Assembly (NCBI GenBank): GCA_050248795.1
Contig: JBFWRS010000051.1
Coordinates: forward strand, 1 to 21,795
Reading direction: 5' to 3'
Origin: CAZTDU01 sp050248795
GTDB taxonomy: Bacteria > Pseudomonadota > Gammaproteobacteria > Burkholderiales > SG8-39
DNA length: 21,795 bases
Below, piece after piece: positions 8,280 to 16,055 of the stretch (position 1 is its first letter; each line of letters starts with the position of its first letter). Made by a program: the position numbers and the translations under genes. The notes beneath the pieces were generated by a model that saw only the letters and a list, made by a program, of their open reading frames with translations, was not told the origin of the DNA and searched no databases.

Positions 8280-9270
8280 AATGATCCCTTTCGGCGTCAG
8301 CTTCGACGGCTTCGTGCCCGTGCGGGAGGCGGTCGAGGTGGCGAAGCGAGCGGAAAGCGCCGGTGCGCGGTCGTTCTGGATCGCCGAGCATCTCGGCTAT
8401 CGCGAGGCATTCGTCACCGCGACTGCGATTGCCCTCGCCACCGAGAAGGCACGCCTGTTCCCGACGGCGATCAGCCCGTACTTGCGCCATCCGACGCCGA
8501 TGGCCATGGCCCTGGCGAGCCTCGCGGAGCTCGTGCCGCACCGCGTCGGTATCGCAGTCGGCGTCGGCAATCCGATGTTCCTGCGCGAGTCCGGGCTTGA
8601 AGCAGAGAAGCCGATCGACGCCACGCGGGACTATGTGCGGGCATTGCGCGCCTTGCTTGCCGCAGAACCGGTGCATCAGGACGGGCGGACGTTCAAGCTC
8701 GCGGGTGCGCGCGTCGCCTTCAACGCCGGCTCGCCCGTTCCGATCTACATCGCTGCGACCGGCCCGCACATGCTGAAGCTCACGGGCCGCATCGCGGACG
8801 GCGTCGTGCTGTCGGCCGGCTTGTCCCCCGCGTACACGCGCAAGGTGCTCGCCGTCGCTGCCGAAGGCGCGCGCGCCGAGGGACGCGATCCGGGAAAACT
8901 CGCGAAATCCAGCTACATCTACTTCATGGCCGGCGGCGAACCCGGCGCGGCGCGCCGCAAGGTGCGCGAGAAGCTCGCCTTCCTCTTTCGCAACAAGGCG
9001 GTGGCGGAAAACCTGCAATCGAGCGGCCTCGGGATCGACCAGGAAGCCGTCATGGCCGCGGTCTCGCGCCGCGATCTCGCCGCCGCCGCGGCCCTTGTGC
9101 CGGACGAGGCCGTCGACGTCTTCACGATCACGGGCGACGTTGCCGCCTGTCGTCGCCGCGTCCAAGAGTACCGCGACGCCGGGCTCGAGGAGCTTGTCCT
9201 CGCCCTCGTCGGTACCGCGGAGGACCGGATGAGAAGCCTTGGCATGGTTCCCGACATCATGGCCGCCTAA
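8272..9270 (+). CDS. LLM-class (luciferase-like) oxidoreductase, probably F420-dependent
   Basis: A 332-residue TIM-barrel protein of the bacterial luciferase-like superfamily, closest in pattern to the F420-dependent Mer-like branch. It begins FGVSFDGFVPVREAVEVAKR, then AGARSFWIAEHLGYREA, followed by RLFPTAISPYLRHPT and PIYIAATGPHMLKLTGRIADG. Members reduce or oxidize C=C, C=N or C-N bonds, using F420 or FMN as hydride carrier. The surrounding F420 biosynthesis genes argue for F420. The ATG overlaps the end of the opine-dehydrogenase gene, so the pair is tightly coupled. It may perform the hydride-transfer step for which the F420 genes are maintained. Cofactor choice is inference. Confidence 0.86.
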   Translation: MPEMIPFGVSFDGFVPVREAVEVAKRAESAGARSFWIAEHLGYREAFVTATAIALATEKARLFPTAISPYLRHPTPMAMALASLAELVPHRVGIAVGVGNPMFLRESGLEAEKPIDATRDYVRALRALLAAEPVHQDGRTFKLAGARVAFNAGSPVPIYIAATGPHMLKLTGRIADGVVLSAGLSPAYTRKVLAVAAEGARAEGRDPGKLAKSSYIYFMAGGEPGAARRKVREKLAFLFRNKAVAENLQSSGLGIDQEAVMAAVSRRDLAAAAALVPDEAVDVFTITGDVAACRRRVQEYRDAGLEELVLALVGTAEDRMRSLGMVPDIMAA

Positions 9271-9286
9271 CGAGGTACGACATCTC

Positions 9287-10135
9287 ATGGACTACGTTTC
9301 GGTCAGTGATCTCGAGGAAGCGATCCGCCTGCGGCAGCAGACCGGATTCGCGGTGCTCGCGGGCGGCACGGATGTTTATCCGGCGCTCGAGAATGGCATC
9401 CGCATCCCCGGGGTCATCGACATCACGGCCGTGGAGGCACTGCGCGCGCCCATTCGCCGCGAGGGCGACGTGTGGACCATTCCGACCCTCACCACGTGGA
9501 CCGACGTGATCGAGGCAAGCTTGCCGCCGCAGTTCGACGCGCTGAAGCAGGCGGCCGCAGAAGTCGGCGGGCGCCAGATCCAGAACACGGGCACTGTCGG
9601 CGGCAACATCTGCAATGCCTCGCCGGCGGCCGACGGCGTGGCTGCGCTACTCGCGCTCGACGCGAGCGTCGTACTGCGAGGGACGAAGGGCACGCGCGCA
9701 GTGCCCCTCGCGGATTTCATCCAGGGCAATCGCCGCACCGCGCTCGCCCCGGACGAGATCCTCACCGCCGTGCGCGTGCCGGCGGCAACCGGCCGCCACG
9801 CCTCGCTCTTCAAGAAGCTCGGCGCACGGCGCTATCTCGTGATTTCCATTGTCATGACCGCCGTGCTGATCGAGCTCGACGAGGCGCGCGCGGTGCGCCG
9901 CGCGGCGATTGCCGTCGGGGCGTGCGCCGATCGTGCGCTGCGCCTTCCGGCGGCGGAGAACGCGCTTCGCGGCGTCGAGGCGGATGGCCTCGCGCGGTAC
10001 GAGCTGCCCGATGAGGCGGTGGCGCTCCTCGCACCCATCGACGACGTGCGCGGAAGCGCGGCGTACCGGCGGCATGCCGTCAAGGCGCTGGTGGAGCAGG
10101 CCATACACGAAATCTCTCGGGGGCTCTCGGCATGA
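9287..10135 (+). CDS. Molybdenum hydroxylase FAD-binding subunit (CoxM/XdhB type)
   Basis: A 282-residue protein of the FAD-binding subunit family of xanthine dehydrogenase-type hydroxylases. AGGTDVYPALENG (about 25-37) and GGRQIQNTGTVGGNICNASP (about 95-114) bind the FAD pyrophosphate and isoalloxazine. It passes electrons from the iron-sulfur clusters of its partner to an acceptor. ATG 9287 (MDYVSVSD) is chosen because family members begin there and GAGG at 9272-9275 precedes it. An upstream in-frame ATG at 9239 would overlap the LLM gene. It overlaps the next gene by ATGA (10132-10135), so the two subunits are co-translated. Confidence 0.92.
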   Translation: MDYVSVSDLEEAIRLRQQTGFAVLAGGTDVYPALENGIRIPGVIDITAVEALRAPIRREGDVWTIPTLTTWTDVIEASLPPQFDALKQAAAEVGGRQIQNTGTVGGNICNASPAADGVAALLALDASVVLRGTKGTRAVPLADFIQGNRRTALAPDEILTAVRVPAATGRHASLFKKLGARRYLVISIVMTAVLIELDEARAVRRAAIAVGACADRALRLPAAENALRGVEADGLARYELPDEAVALLAPIDDVRGSAAYRRHAVKALVEQAIHEISRGLSA

Positions 10136-12888
10136 ACGACATGATCAAGGGCACGCTTACCGTCAACGGGCGCACACATCGCGTCGGCGCCGCGGCATCC
10201 CGGCGCCTGTCCGACGTCCTGCGGGGCGAGCTGGAGCTGACGGGCACAAAGGTGGGCTGCAATGCAGGCGATTGTGGCGCATGCACGGTCCTGCTGGACG
10301 GCAAGCAGGTCTGCAGCTGTCTCGTTTCCTTCGGGCAGGCGGTAGGCCGCTCGGTGATGACCGTGGAAGGGCTCGAGGCCGACGATCGCCTCCGCGCCCT
10401 TCAGGAGAGGTTTGTGGACGCGGGCGCCACGCAATGCGGCATCTGCACGCCCGGCATGCTGATGGCCACTGCCGAGATGGCTCTGGAAGCCGAAGCCCCG
10501 AGCCGAGAGAAGATCCTCGACCGCCTGGGCGGCGTGCTCTGCCGCTGCACCGGCTACTTGAAGATCGTCGAGGCAGTCGAGCAGTACTTCCGTGGGACTG
10601 GCGGAGAACCGGCCGGCCGCGACGACAGCCGCGGTGCAGTCGGCGCGCGCCTGCCGAAAGTCGACGGATGGCCGCGGGTCAGCGGGCGGGCGCAGTTCGG
10701 CGCGGATGTCGCTACACGCGAAGCGTTGCAGGTGCGGGTCCTCCGCTCGCCGCACCCACATGCACGTTTCAAGCTCGGCGAGTGCTCGGAAATCCTGCAG
10801 CGGCACCCCGGCATACATTCCATCCTCACGGCGCGCGACGTTCCGGGAAACAACGTGTTCAGCGTTTTCGCGCGTTTGAGAGATCAGCCGGTGTTTGCCG
10901 ATGGCTACGTGCGCTATCGCGGAGAAGCGATCGCGGCCGTTGTCGGGGAGCGCGAAGCCGTCGAGCGGCTGGACCTCGCCGATCTGCCGCTCGAGTGGGA
11001 CGTGCTGGCGCCCATCAATGGCGTGCGCGCCGCGCTTGAGGAGTCGGCATTGACGCTGCATGCACAGCGGCCCAGTAACGTGCTCATGCAGGGGCGGCAG
11101 GTGACGGGCGACGTGGCGAAACAGGCCGGAAGCATCGCCGTCAGCGGCAGCTTCGAGACCTCGTTCGTCGAGCATGCCTACATCGAGCCGGAAGCCGGCC
11201 TCGCGCGCCGCGTCGGCGATCGCATCGAGCTATTCGTTTCGACGCAGGCGCCCTACATGAACCGCGACGAGATCGCGTGGGTCCTGGGAATCGAGCCGAC
11301 GCAGGTGCGCATCGTGCCGACCGCCGTGGGCGGCGGCTTCGGCGGCAAGATCGACATGGCGCTCCAGCCGATTATCGCCGTGGCGGCATGGCGGACGGGA
11401 CAGCCGGTGGCCTGCACCTATTCGCGCAGCGAAAGCATGCGGGCGACCACCAAGCGCCATCCGGCCTCGGTCACGGCGAGGCTCACCTGCAGCGAGGACG
11501 GCCGGCTCGCGACGTACGAGTTCCACGCCGACTTCAATACCGGGCCGTATGCCTCGTGCGGACCGATCGTCGCCGATCGCGTGCCCATCCATGCCATGGG
11601 CCCGTACCGGGTGCCGGCGGTGCACTGCACGACGCGCGCTGTCCACACCACCGACGCGATCGGCGGCGCTTTCCGCGGCTTCGGCGTGCCGCAAGCGGCA
11701 ATCGCGCACGAGGCGCTGATGGACGAGCTTGCCGATCGCGCAGGCGTCGACCGCCTTCAGTTCCGGCTGCAGAACGCCCTCGCGCCCGGGGACGTCACCG
11801 CCACCGGGCAGAAGCTCGAGCACAGCATTGGAATGCGCGAATGTCTCGAGAAGCTGGCCCCTATCTGGCGGGAAGAACGCGCCAAGGTTGATGCCTTTAA
11901 CGCGGCCAATGCTTCCACCAGACGGGGCATCGGCATCGGCTGCATGTGGTACGGCATAGGCAACACCTCGCAGCCGAATCCGTCGTCGATGAAGATCGGC
12001 ATCGACGCCGCCGGCTGCGTTACCCTGTTCAGCGGGGCGGTAGACATCGGGCAGGGCGCCAGCACCATCCTTGTTCAGGTCTGCGCGGAGGCGCTCGGCA
12101 TCGATGCCGCCGATATCGTGCTCGTGAGCAGTGACACGGACCGGACGCTGGATGCGGGCAAGAGCTCGGCGTCGCGGCAGGCATTCATTTCCGGGAACGC
12201 CGTGGTGCGCGCGGCCGAAAACGTCAAGGAGGCGATCCGACGTCACGCGAACGCCTCCCCGCAGGCCGACGTGATCTTGGAGCGCGGAAGAATCTACGTC
12301 GCGGACAAGGGCCAGCGCGCGGAGGTGTCGCTTCGCGGATTGCCGGGCGATGCCGAGGGCATGGTGCTTTCGGCGACCGGCCACTTCAACCCCCCGACCA
12401 CCGACCTGGACAAGAAGGGACAAGGCGTCCCCTATGCGACGTATGCCTTCGGAGCGCAGATGGCGCTGGTGGAGGTCGACATGGTGCTCGCCACGGTGAA
12501 GGTGAGGAAGGTTTGGGCCGCGCACGACGTGGGGCGCGCGATCAACCCGACGCAGGTGGAGGGTCAGGTCCATGGCGGCATCGCCCAGGGGCTCGGGCTC
12601 GCGCTGATGGAAGAGTACCTGCCCGGACGCACCGAGAACCTGCATGACTATCTCATCCCGACCTTCGGCGACATGCCCGAGGTCGAGATCTTCCTTGTGG
12701 AGGCACTTGAGCCGCTCGGCCCCTTCGGTGCGAAAGGCGTCGGCGAGCCGGCAATGATCCCGACGCCTCCCGCCATATTGGGCGCGATCGAGCACGCCAC
12801 CGGGAAACGTCCGCGCAAGGTACCCGTCACTCCGGCCCGGCTCTGGTCGCTGCTTCATCCGGAAGCATCGTCGACCAGCGATGATTGA
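10132..12888 (+). CDS. Molybdenum hydroxylase, fused 2Fe-2S and molybdopterin subunits
   Basis: A 918-residue fusion. Residues 1-155 hold two [2Fe-2S] clusters: C43, C48, C51, C63 (GCNAGDCGACTV) and C102, C105, C137, C139 (QCGIC...CRCTGY). Residues from about 170 onward are the molybdopterin-binding part, with PTAVGGGFGGK, GAFRGFGVPQ, VDIGQGAS and GVGEPAM; E872 is the expected catalytic glutamate. The fusion resembles Desulfovibrio aldehyde oxidoreductase but retains a separate FAD subunit. Such enzymes hydroxylate aldehydes or electron-poor carbons of N-heterocycles with water as oxygen source. No cofactor maturation (XdhC/CoxF-like) gene is in the window. The substrate is unknown; a heterocycle or aldehyde intermediate is plausible. 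Confidence 0.93.
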   Translation: MNDMIKGTLTVNGRTHRVGAAASRRLSDVLRGELELTGTKVGCNAGDCGACTVLLDGKQVCSCLVSFGQAVGRSVMTVEGLEADDRLRALQERFVDAGATQCGICTPGMLMATAEMALEAEAPSREKILDRLGGVLCRCTGYLKIVEAVEQYFRGTGGEPAGRDDSRGAVGARLPKVDGWPRVSGRAQFGADVATREALQVRVLRSPHPHARFKLGECSEILQRHPGIHSILTARDVPGNNVFSVFARLRDQPVFADGYVRYRGEAIAAVVGEREAVERLDLADLPLEWDVLAPINGVRAALEESALTLHAQRPSNVLMQGRQVTGDVAKQAGSIAVSGSFETSFVEHAYIEPEAGLARRVGDRIELFVSTQAPYMNRDEIAWVLGIEPTQVRIVPTAVGGGFGGKIDMALQPIIAVAAWRTGQPVACTYSRSESMRATTKRHPASVTARLTCSEDGRLATYEFHADFNTGPYASCGPIVADRVPIHAMGPYRVPAVHCTTRAVHTTDAIGGAFRGFGVPQAAIAHEALMDELADRAGVDRLQFRLQNALAPGDVTATGQKLEHSIGMRECLEKLAPIWREERAKVDAFNAANASTRRGIGIGCMWYGIGNTSQPNPSSMKIGIDAAGCVTLFSGAVDIGQGASTILVQVCAEALGIDAADIVLVSSDTDRTLDAGKSSASRQAFISGNAVVRAAENVKEAIRRHANASPQADVILERGRIYVADKGQRAEVSLRGLPGDAEGMVLSATGHFNPPTTDLDKKGQGVPYATYAFGAQMALVEVDMVLATVKVRKVWAAHDVGRAINPTQVEGQVHGGIAQGLGLALMEEYLPGRTENLHDYLIPTFGDMPEVEIFLVEALEPLGPFGAKGVGEPAMIPTPPAILGAIEHATGKRPRKVPVTPARLWSLLHPEASSTSDD

Positions 12889-12893
12889 CCCGT

Positions 12894-12938
12894 TTTGACC
12901 ATGACTACTTTGACCATGACCACTTTGACCATGATGAG
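12894..12938 (+). repeat. Three tandem copies of a 15-bp repeat upstream of Bug receptor 2
   Basis: The unit TTTGACCATGACTAC occurs at 12894-12908, 12909-12923 (one change) and 12924-12938 (degenerating at its end). It begins just after the hydroxylase stop codon and ends beside the ribosome site of the receptor gene. Each unit contains an ATG in frame with the receptor, which creates an artificial N-terminal extension (TMTTLTMTTLTMM). Confidence 0.85.
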
Positions 12939-12948
12939 GGGGTTCACG

Positions 12949-13914
12949 ATGAAGGCAGCTCTCAAGCTATTCCTCGCAGTGCTGGCATTGCACGTCTTCG
13001 GCTTCGTGCACGCGCAGACCTACCCGAACAGGCCGATCCGGATCGTAGTCACCTATCCCGCCGGCGGCAGCACCGACATCGTCGGCCGCGCGGTGGCCGC
13101 CAAGCTCTCCGACATCCTCAAGAATCCGGTGATCGTGGAGAACAGGGCGGGAGCGAGCGGAACGATCGGCGTCGCCTACGTCGCCAAGGCGGCGCCGGAC
13201 GGCTATACGCTGCTGCTCCTCGCCGGAGCGCACGCCGTTGCCGAGAACATCTATACGAATCGGGGCTACGACCTCGTCAAGGACTTCGACGGGATCAGCC
13301 TCGCTGCGAGGAGCGGCTATCTCATGGTGCTGAACCCGGCGCTGTCCGCCAAGTCGGTGCAGGAGGTCATCGCGATGGCGAAGAAGAAGCCGGGCGAGCT
13401 GAACTACGCCTCCACCGGCACGGGAGGGACGCCGCATCTCGCTGCCGAGCTCTTCAGCTCGCTGACGGGCGCCCAGATGACCGCCATTCAGTACAAAGGC
13501 GATTCGCCGGCGATCACCGACCTGATCGGCGGCCGCGTCGACCTCGCCTTCCTCGGCATCTCGTCGGTGTCGGCGCACGTCGCTTCCGGCAAGCTGAAGG
13601 CCCTCGCCGTCACTACCGCGCAGCGCACCTCGGCGATGCCCGAGCTTCCGACGTTGATGGAGGCAGGCGTGAAAGGCTACGATTTCGGCACGTGGTGGGG
13701 GCTTATCACGCCGAAGGGTACGCCGGGCCCGGTGATCGAACAGCTCGCCCAGGCGATGATCAAGGTCGTCGCCTACCCCGACCTCAAGGAGCGCTTCACC
13801 GGGCTGGGGCTCGACGCGGCGTCGAGCGGACCGGACGAGTTCACCGCCTTCGTCGCATCCGAGATCCAAAAATATGGGAAGATTGCTCGGGGTGCCGGCA
13901 TCAAGCCCCAGTAA
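12949..13914 (+). CDS. Bug/TctC-family periplasmic solute receptor 2
   Basis: About 321 residues from ATG 12949, with a signal peptide (MKAALKLFLAVLALHVFGFVHAQ) and then the typical Bug opening TYPNRPIRIVVTYPAGGSTD. ENRAGASGTIG, NYASTGTGGTPHLAAELF and VDLAFLG follow the family pattern. The start is chosen because the signal peptide begins there and AGGGGG (about 12937-12942) is well spaced. An in-frame ATG at 12895 would add a repeat-encoded leader. It differs clearly from the receptor at 6193, so the locus encodes two distinct binding proteins, perhaps for a substrate and a related compound. It is probably the last gene of the operon, since a hairpin follows. Confidence 0.92.
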   Translation: MKAALKLFLAVLALHVFGFVHAQTYPNRPIRIVVTYPAGGSTDIVGRAVAAKLSDILKNPVIVENRAGASGTIGVAYVAKAAPDGYTLLLLAGAHAVAENIYTNRGYDLVKDFDGISLAARSGYLMVLNPALSAKSVQEVIAMAKKKPGELNYASTGTGGTPHLAAELFSSLTGAQMTAIQYKGDSPAITDLIGGRVDLAFLGISSVSAHVASGKLKALAVTTAQRTSAMPELPTLMEAGVKGYDFGTWWGLITPKGTPGPVIEQLAQAMIKVVAYPDLKERFTGLGLDAASSGPDEFTAFVASEIQKYGKIARGAGIKPQ

Positions 13915-13927
13915 GAACCAAGTTCCC

Positions 13928-13951
13928 GCGGCCGGGCGCGCTCCCGGCCGC
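13928..13951 (+). terminator. GC-rich hairpin after Bug receptor 2
   Basis: A perfect 9-bp stem, GCGGCCGGG (13928-13936) with CCCGGCCGC (13943-13951), encloses a 6-base loop. It begins 14 bases after the receptor stop. No T-run follows, so it is a terminator-like or mRNA-stabilizing hairpin rather than a classical intrinsic terminator. It separates the catabolic operon from the regulator gene. Confidence 0.5.
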
Positions 13952-14073
13952 AGCTCTGGAAACCCATAGCAGGTCTTCCCGAGCGTTTCTTCCCGAGAGA
14001 GCGCTACGGCTCTTCTAGCAAGTGCGCGTGCGTTCTACGGGAACGGCGCGTCCGCGCGCGAATGCGGCAAGCG

Positions 14074-14559
14074 ATGGACAAACTCACCGAGATAGATCTC
14101 AAGATCCTGGAGATCCTGCAGAACGAGGGAGACATCCGCAACGTGCAGCTCGCGGAAATGGTCTGCCTGTCCCCGAGCCCTTGCCTGCAGCGCGTAAAGA
14201 AGCTGCGCATGCAGGGCTATATCTCGGCGGTTTCCGCGATCGTGAACTTGCGGAAAGTCGCGGCTCACGTCGTGGTCCATTGCAGCATTCGCCTGTCGGA
14301 GCAGACCATACAGCAGTACCGCGTGTTCGAGGCGGCCGTGCACAAGATTCCCGAAATCGTCGAGTGCAGCCAGATCAGCGGAGATTACGACTATCTGCTG
14401 AAGTTGGTCGTGCGGGACATGCATCACTTCAGCGAGATCCTGAACCGGATGATGGAGATGAACATCGGCGTCAAGAACCACGCTTCCTCCGTCGAGGTGC
14501 GCAGCGTCAAGCGCTCCGCGGCGATGCCCTTGCGCAGTCTCCTGAACCAGTCGTCATGA
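14074..14559 (+). CDS. Lrp/AsnC-family transcriptional regulator
   Basis: About 161 residues from ATG 14074 (MDKLTEIDLKILEILQNEG); ATG 14062 would add four residues. Residues 1-60 form the helix-turn-helix domain (QLAEMVCLSPSPCLQRVKKL). The rest is the effector-binding RAM domain, with ECSQISGDYDYLLKLVVRD. Lrp/AsnC proteins respond to amino acids or related metabolites and often control adjacent catabolic genes. It lies just after the operon of uptake and degradation genes and overlaps the F420:NADP oxidoreductase gene by ATGA, so regulator and redox gene are co-expressed. It likely senses the substrate or an amino-acid product; this is inference. No strong ribosome site is visible. Confidence 0.92.
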   Translation: MDKLTEIDLKILEILQNEGDIRNVQLAEMVCLSPSPCLQRVKKLRMQGYISAVSAIVNLRKVAAHVVVHCSIRLSEQTIQQYRVFEAAVHKIPEIVECSQISGDYDYLLKLVVRDMHHFSEILNRMMEMNIGVKNHASSVEVRSVKRSAAMPLRSLLNQSS

Positions 14560-15236
14560 CAACCGGCAGTCCGGAAACGATCGCCGTCGTCGGCGGGACG
14601 GGCGCGGAGGGCGGGGGCCTCGCGCTTCGCTGGGCGCATGCCGGCCATCGGGTGATCATCGGTTCGCGTGAAGCCTCACGGGCCGCGGCAAGCGCGAAGG
14701 ACTTGTGCGCGTTGCTTAGGCGAGACGGCATCGAAGGAGACGACAGTCTGTCAGCTGCATCACGGGCTTCCGTCGTCGTGCTCGCGGTGCCGTATACCGC
14801 GCAGATGGCGACGGTTCGTGCGCTCAGGCCTGCGCTCGAGGGCAAGATTCTGATCGACGTAACCGTGCCTCTGGTGCCGCCCAAGGTATCGCGCGTCCAG
14901 CTCCCGAACGGCGGCTCGAGCGTGCTTCTCGTGCAGCAGGAGCTCGGCGAAGGCGTAAAGGTAGCGTCGGCGTTTCAGAACGTCTCCGCGCACAAGCTGA
15001 AGACGCTGGACCAGCCGATTGCATGCGACGTGCTGGTGTGCGCGGACGCGAAGGACGTAAGGCAGCGGGTCATTCAGCTCGCTTCCGACGCAGGTCTCCG
15101 CGGCATCGATGCCGGCCCTCTCGCAAATTCGGCAGCGGCTGAAGCCATGACTTCGGTGCTCATCTGGATCAACCGCACCTACAAGGTTCCGGACGCCGGC
15201 ATCGCGATAACGGGGCTTTCGGCAACCGCCGACTGA
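14556..15236 (+). CDS. npdG: F420-dependent NADP oxidoreductase
   Basis: A 226-residue protein that moves hydride between NADPH and F420 and so keeps the F420 pool reduced (or recovers NADPH). The N-terminal Rossmann fold reads IAVVGGTGAEGGGLALRWA and is followed by VIIGSRE. The GGTG loop and the Ser-Arg pair that contacts the NADP 2'-phosphate are typical of archaeal Fno/NpdG proteins. VVLAVPYTAQ, LIDVTVP and a C-terminal AMTSVLIWINRTYK also fit. The start is fixed by the ATGA overlap with the Lrp gene. It links the cofactor genes to central NADPH metabolism and leads into cofE, cofD and cofC. The symbol follows family convention. Confidence 0.9.
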   Translation: MTTGSPETIAVVGGTGAEGGGLALRWAHAGHRVIIGSREASRAAASAKDLCALLRRDGIEGDDSLSAASRASVVVLAVPYTAQMATVRALRPALEGKILIDVTVPLVPPKVSRVQLPNGGSSVLLVQQELGEGVKVASAFQNVSAHKLKTLDQPIACDVLVCADAKDVRQRVIQLASDAGLRGIDAGPLANSAAAEAMTSVLIWINRTYKVPDAGIAITGLSATAD

Positions 15237-15262
15237 TCCGGCCGGACCTTGTATGCTAAGCG

Positions 15263-15281
15263 GGCCTGCGCTGAGCAGGCC
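15263..15281 (+). promoter_or_regulatory. Hairpin over the cofE ribosome-binding region
   Basis: GGCCTGC (15263-15269) pairs perfectly with GCAGGCC (15275-15281) over a 5-base loop and ends three bases before the cofE ATG at 15285. The only purine-rich candidate ribosome site, AGCAGG, is within the loop and 3' arm. The palindrome TCCGGCCGGA (15237-15246) directly follows the preceding stop codon. Together they suggest translational control of cofE relative to npdG. Confidence 0.4.
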
Positions 15282-15284
15282 ACC

Positions 15285-16055
15285 ATGTCGACGCGGCTGG
15301 AGCTCATAGCGCTGGAGGGCATCGGGGTCGTCCGTCCTGGCGACGACCTTGGCTCGCTGGCGAGGGACGCGCTTGCGCGTCAGGCTATCGCCCTTCGCGA
15401 CGGTGACATCCTCGTCGTCGCCCAGAAGATCGTTTCCAAGGCAGAGAACCGGTACTTCATCCTCGACGAAGTCGTGCCATCGTCCCGCGCCCGCGAGTTG
15501 GCGCGGCGCTGCGACAAGGACCCACGTCTGGTGGAGCTGGTGCTGCGGGAGGCGCGCGAAGTCCTGCGGGCGGTTCCTGGGGTTCTCATCGTGGAAGACC
15601 TTCGCGGCATCGTGCTCGCCAACGCCGGCATCGATCGCTCGAATGTCGATCAGGATGCGAGCGGAAGAGAGCGGGTGCTGCTTCTCCCCGAAGATCCCGA
15701 TGCGAGCGCCGCTCGGCTGCGCGCTCGCCTGCGGGAGCTTTGCGGAGCGGACGCGGGCGTGATCATCAACGATAGCATCGGCCGGGCCTGGCGGATGGGC
15801 ACGGTAGGCACGGCGATCGGCGCAAGCGGCATCCCGACGCTTCTTGACCGGCGCGGCGAGCCCGATTTGCAGGCACGGGCACTGAAGATTACGCAGGTCG
15901 GGCTTGCCGACGAACTGTCCGCGGCCGCTTCCGCCCTGATGGGCCAGGCGGCGGAAGGTCGTCCGGCAGTGCTGGTGCGCGGCGGCGGCTGGCCACGGGT
16001 CGAAGGACGCGCTGCCGATTTGCAGCGCCCTCGGGAACGGGATCTCTTCCGATGA
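15285..16055 (+). CDS. cofE: CofE: F420-0:gamma-glutamyl ligase
   Basis: A 256-residue enzyme that adds gamma-linked glutamates to F420-0, using GTP. Visible family motifs are DILVVAQKIVSKAENR (about 40-55), ANAGIDRSNVD, INDSIGRAWRMGTVGTAIGA and a C-terminal DRRGEPDLQARALKITQVGLADEL. It lacks the FbiB C-terminal domain, consistent with the separate nitroreductase gene at 655. ATG 15285 (MSTRLELIALEG) matches the family start, while an upstream in-frame TTG at 15249 would add 12 unlikely residues. The gene overlaps cofD by ATGA at 16052-16055. The number of glutamates added cannot be predicted from sequence. Confidence 0.95.
   Translation: MSTRLELIALEGIGVVRPGDDLGSLARDALARQAIALRDGDILVVAQKIVSKAENRYFILDEVVPSSRARELARRCDKDPRLVELVLREAREVLRAVPGVLIVEDLRGIVLANAGIDRSNVDQDASGRERVLLLPEDPDASAARLRARLRELCGADAGVIINDSIGRAWRMGTVGTAIGASGIPTLLDRRGEPDLQARALKITQVGLADELSAAASALMGQAAEGRPAVLVRGGGWPRVEGRAADLQRPRERDLFR

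Noticed and set aside
8272..9270. Bacterial luciferase or alkanesulfonate monooxygenase
   Set aside because: The N-terminal pattern is closer to the Mer/F420-type branch, and no partner luciferase subunit is present; the adjacent F420 genes also favour F420.
9832..12858. Minus-strand open frames of 447 and 542 codons opposite the Mo-hydroxylase genes
   Set aside because: The opposite strand encodes clear iron-sulfur and molybdopterin motifs, and the antisense products show no recognizable family.
15249..15284. Upstream TTG start for cofE
   Set aside because: It would add residues with no family match and place the start upstream of the hairpin; ATG 15285 fits the family N-terminus.
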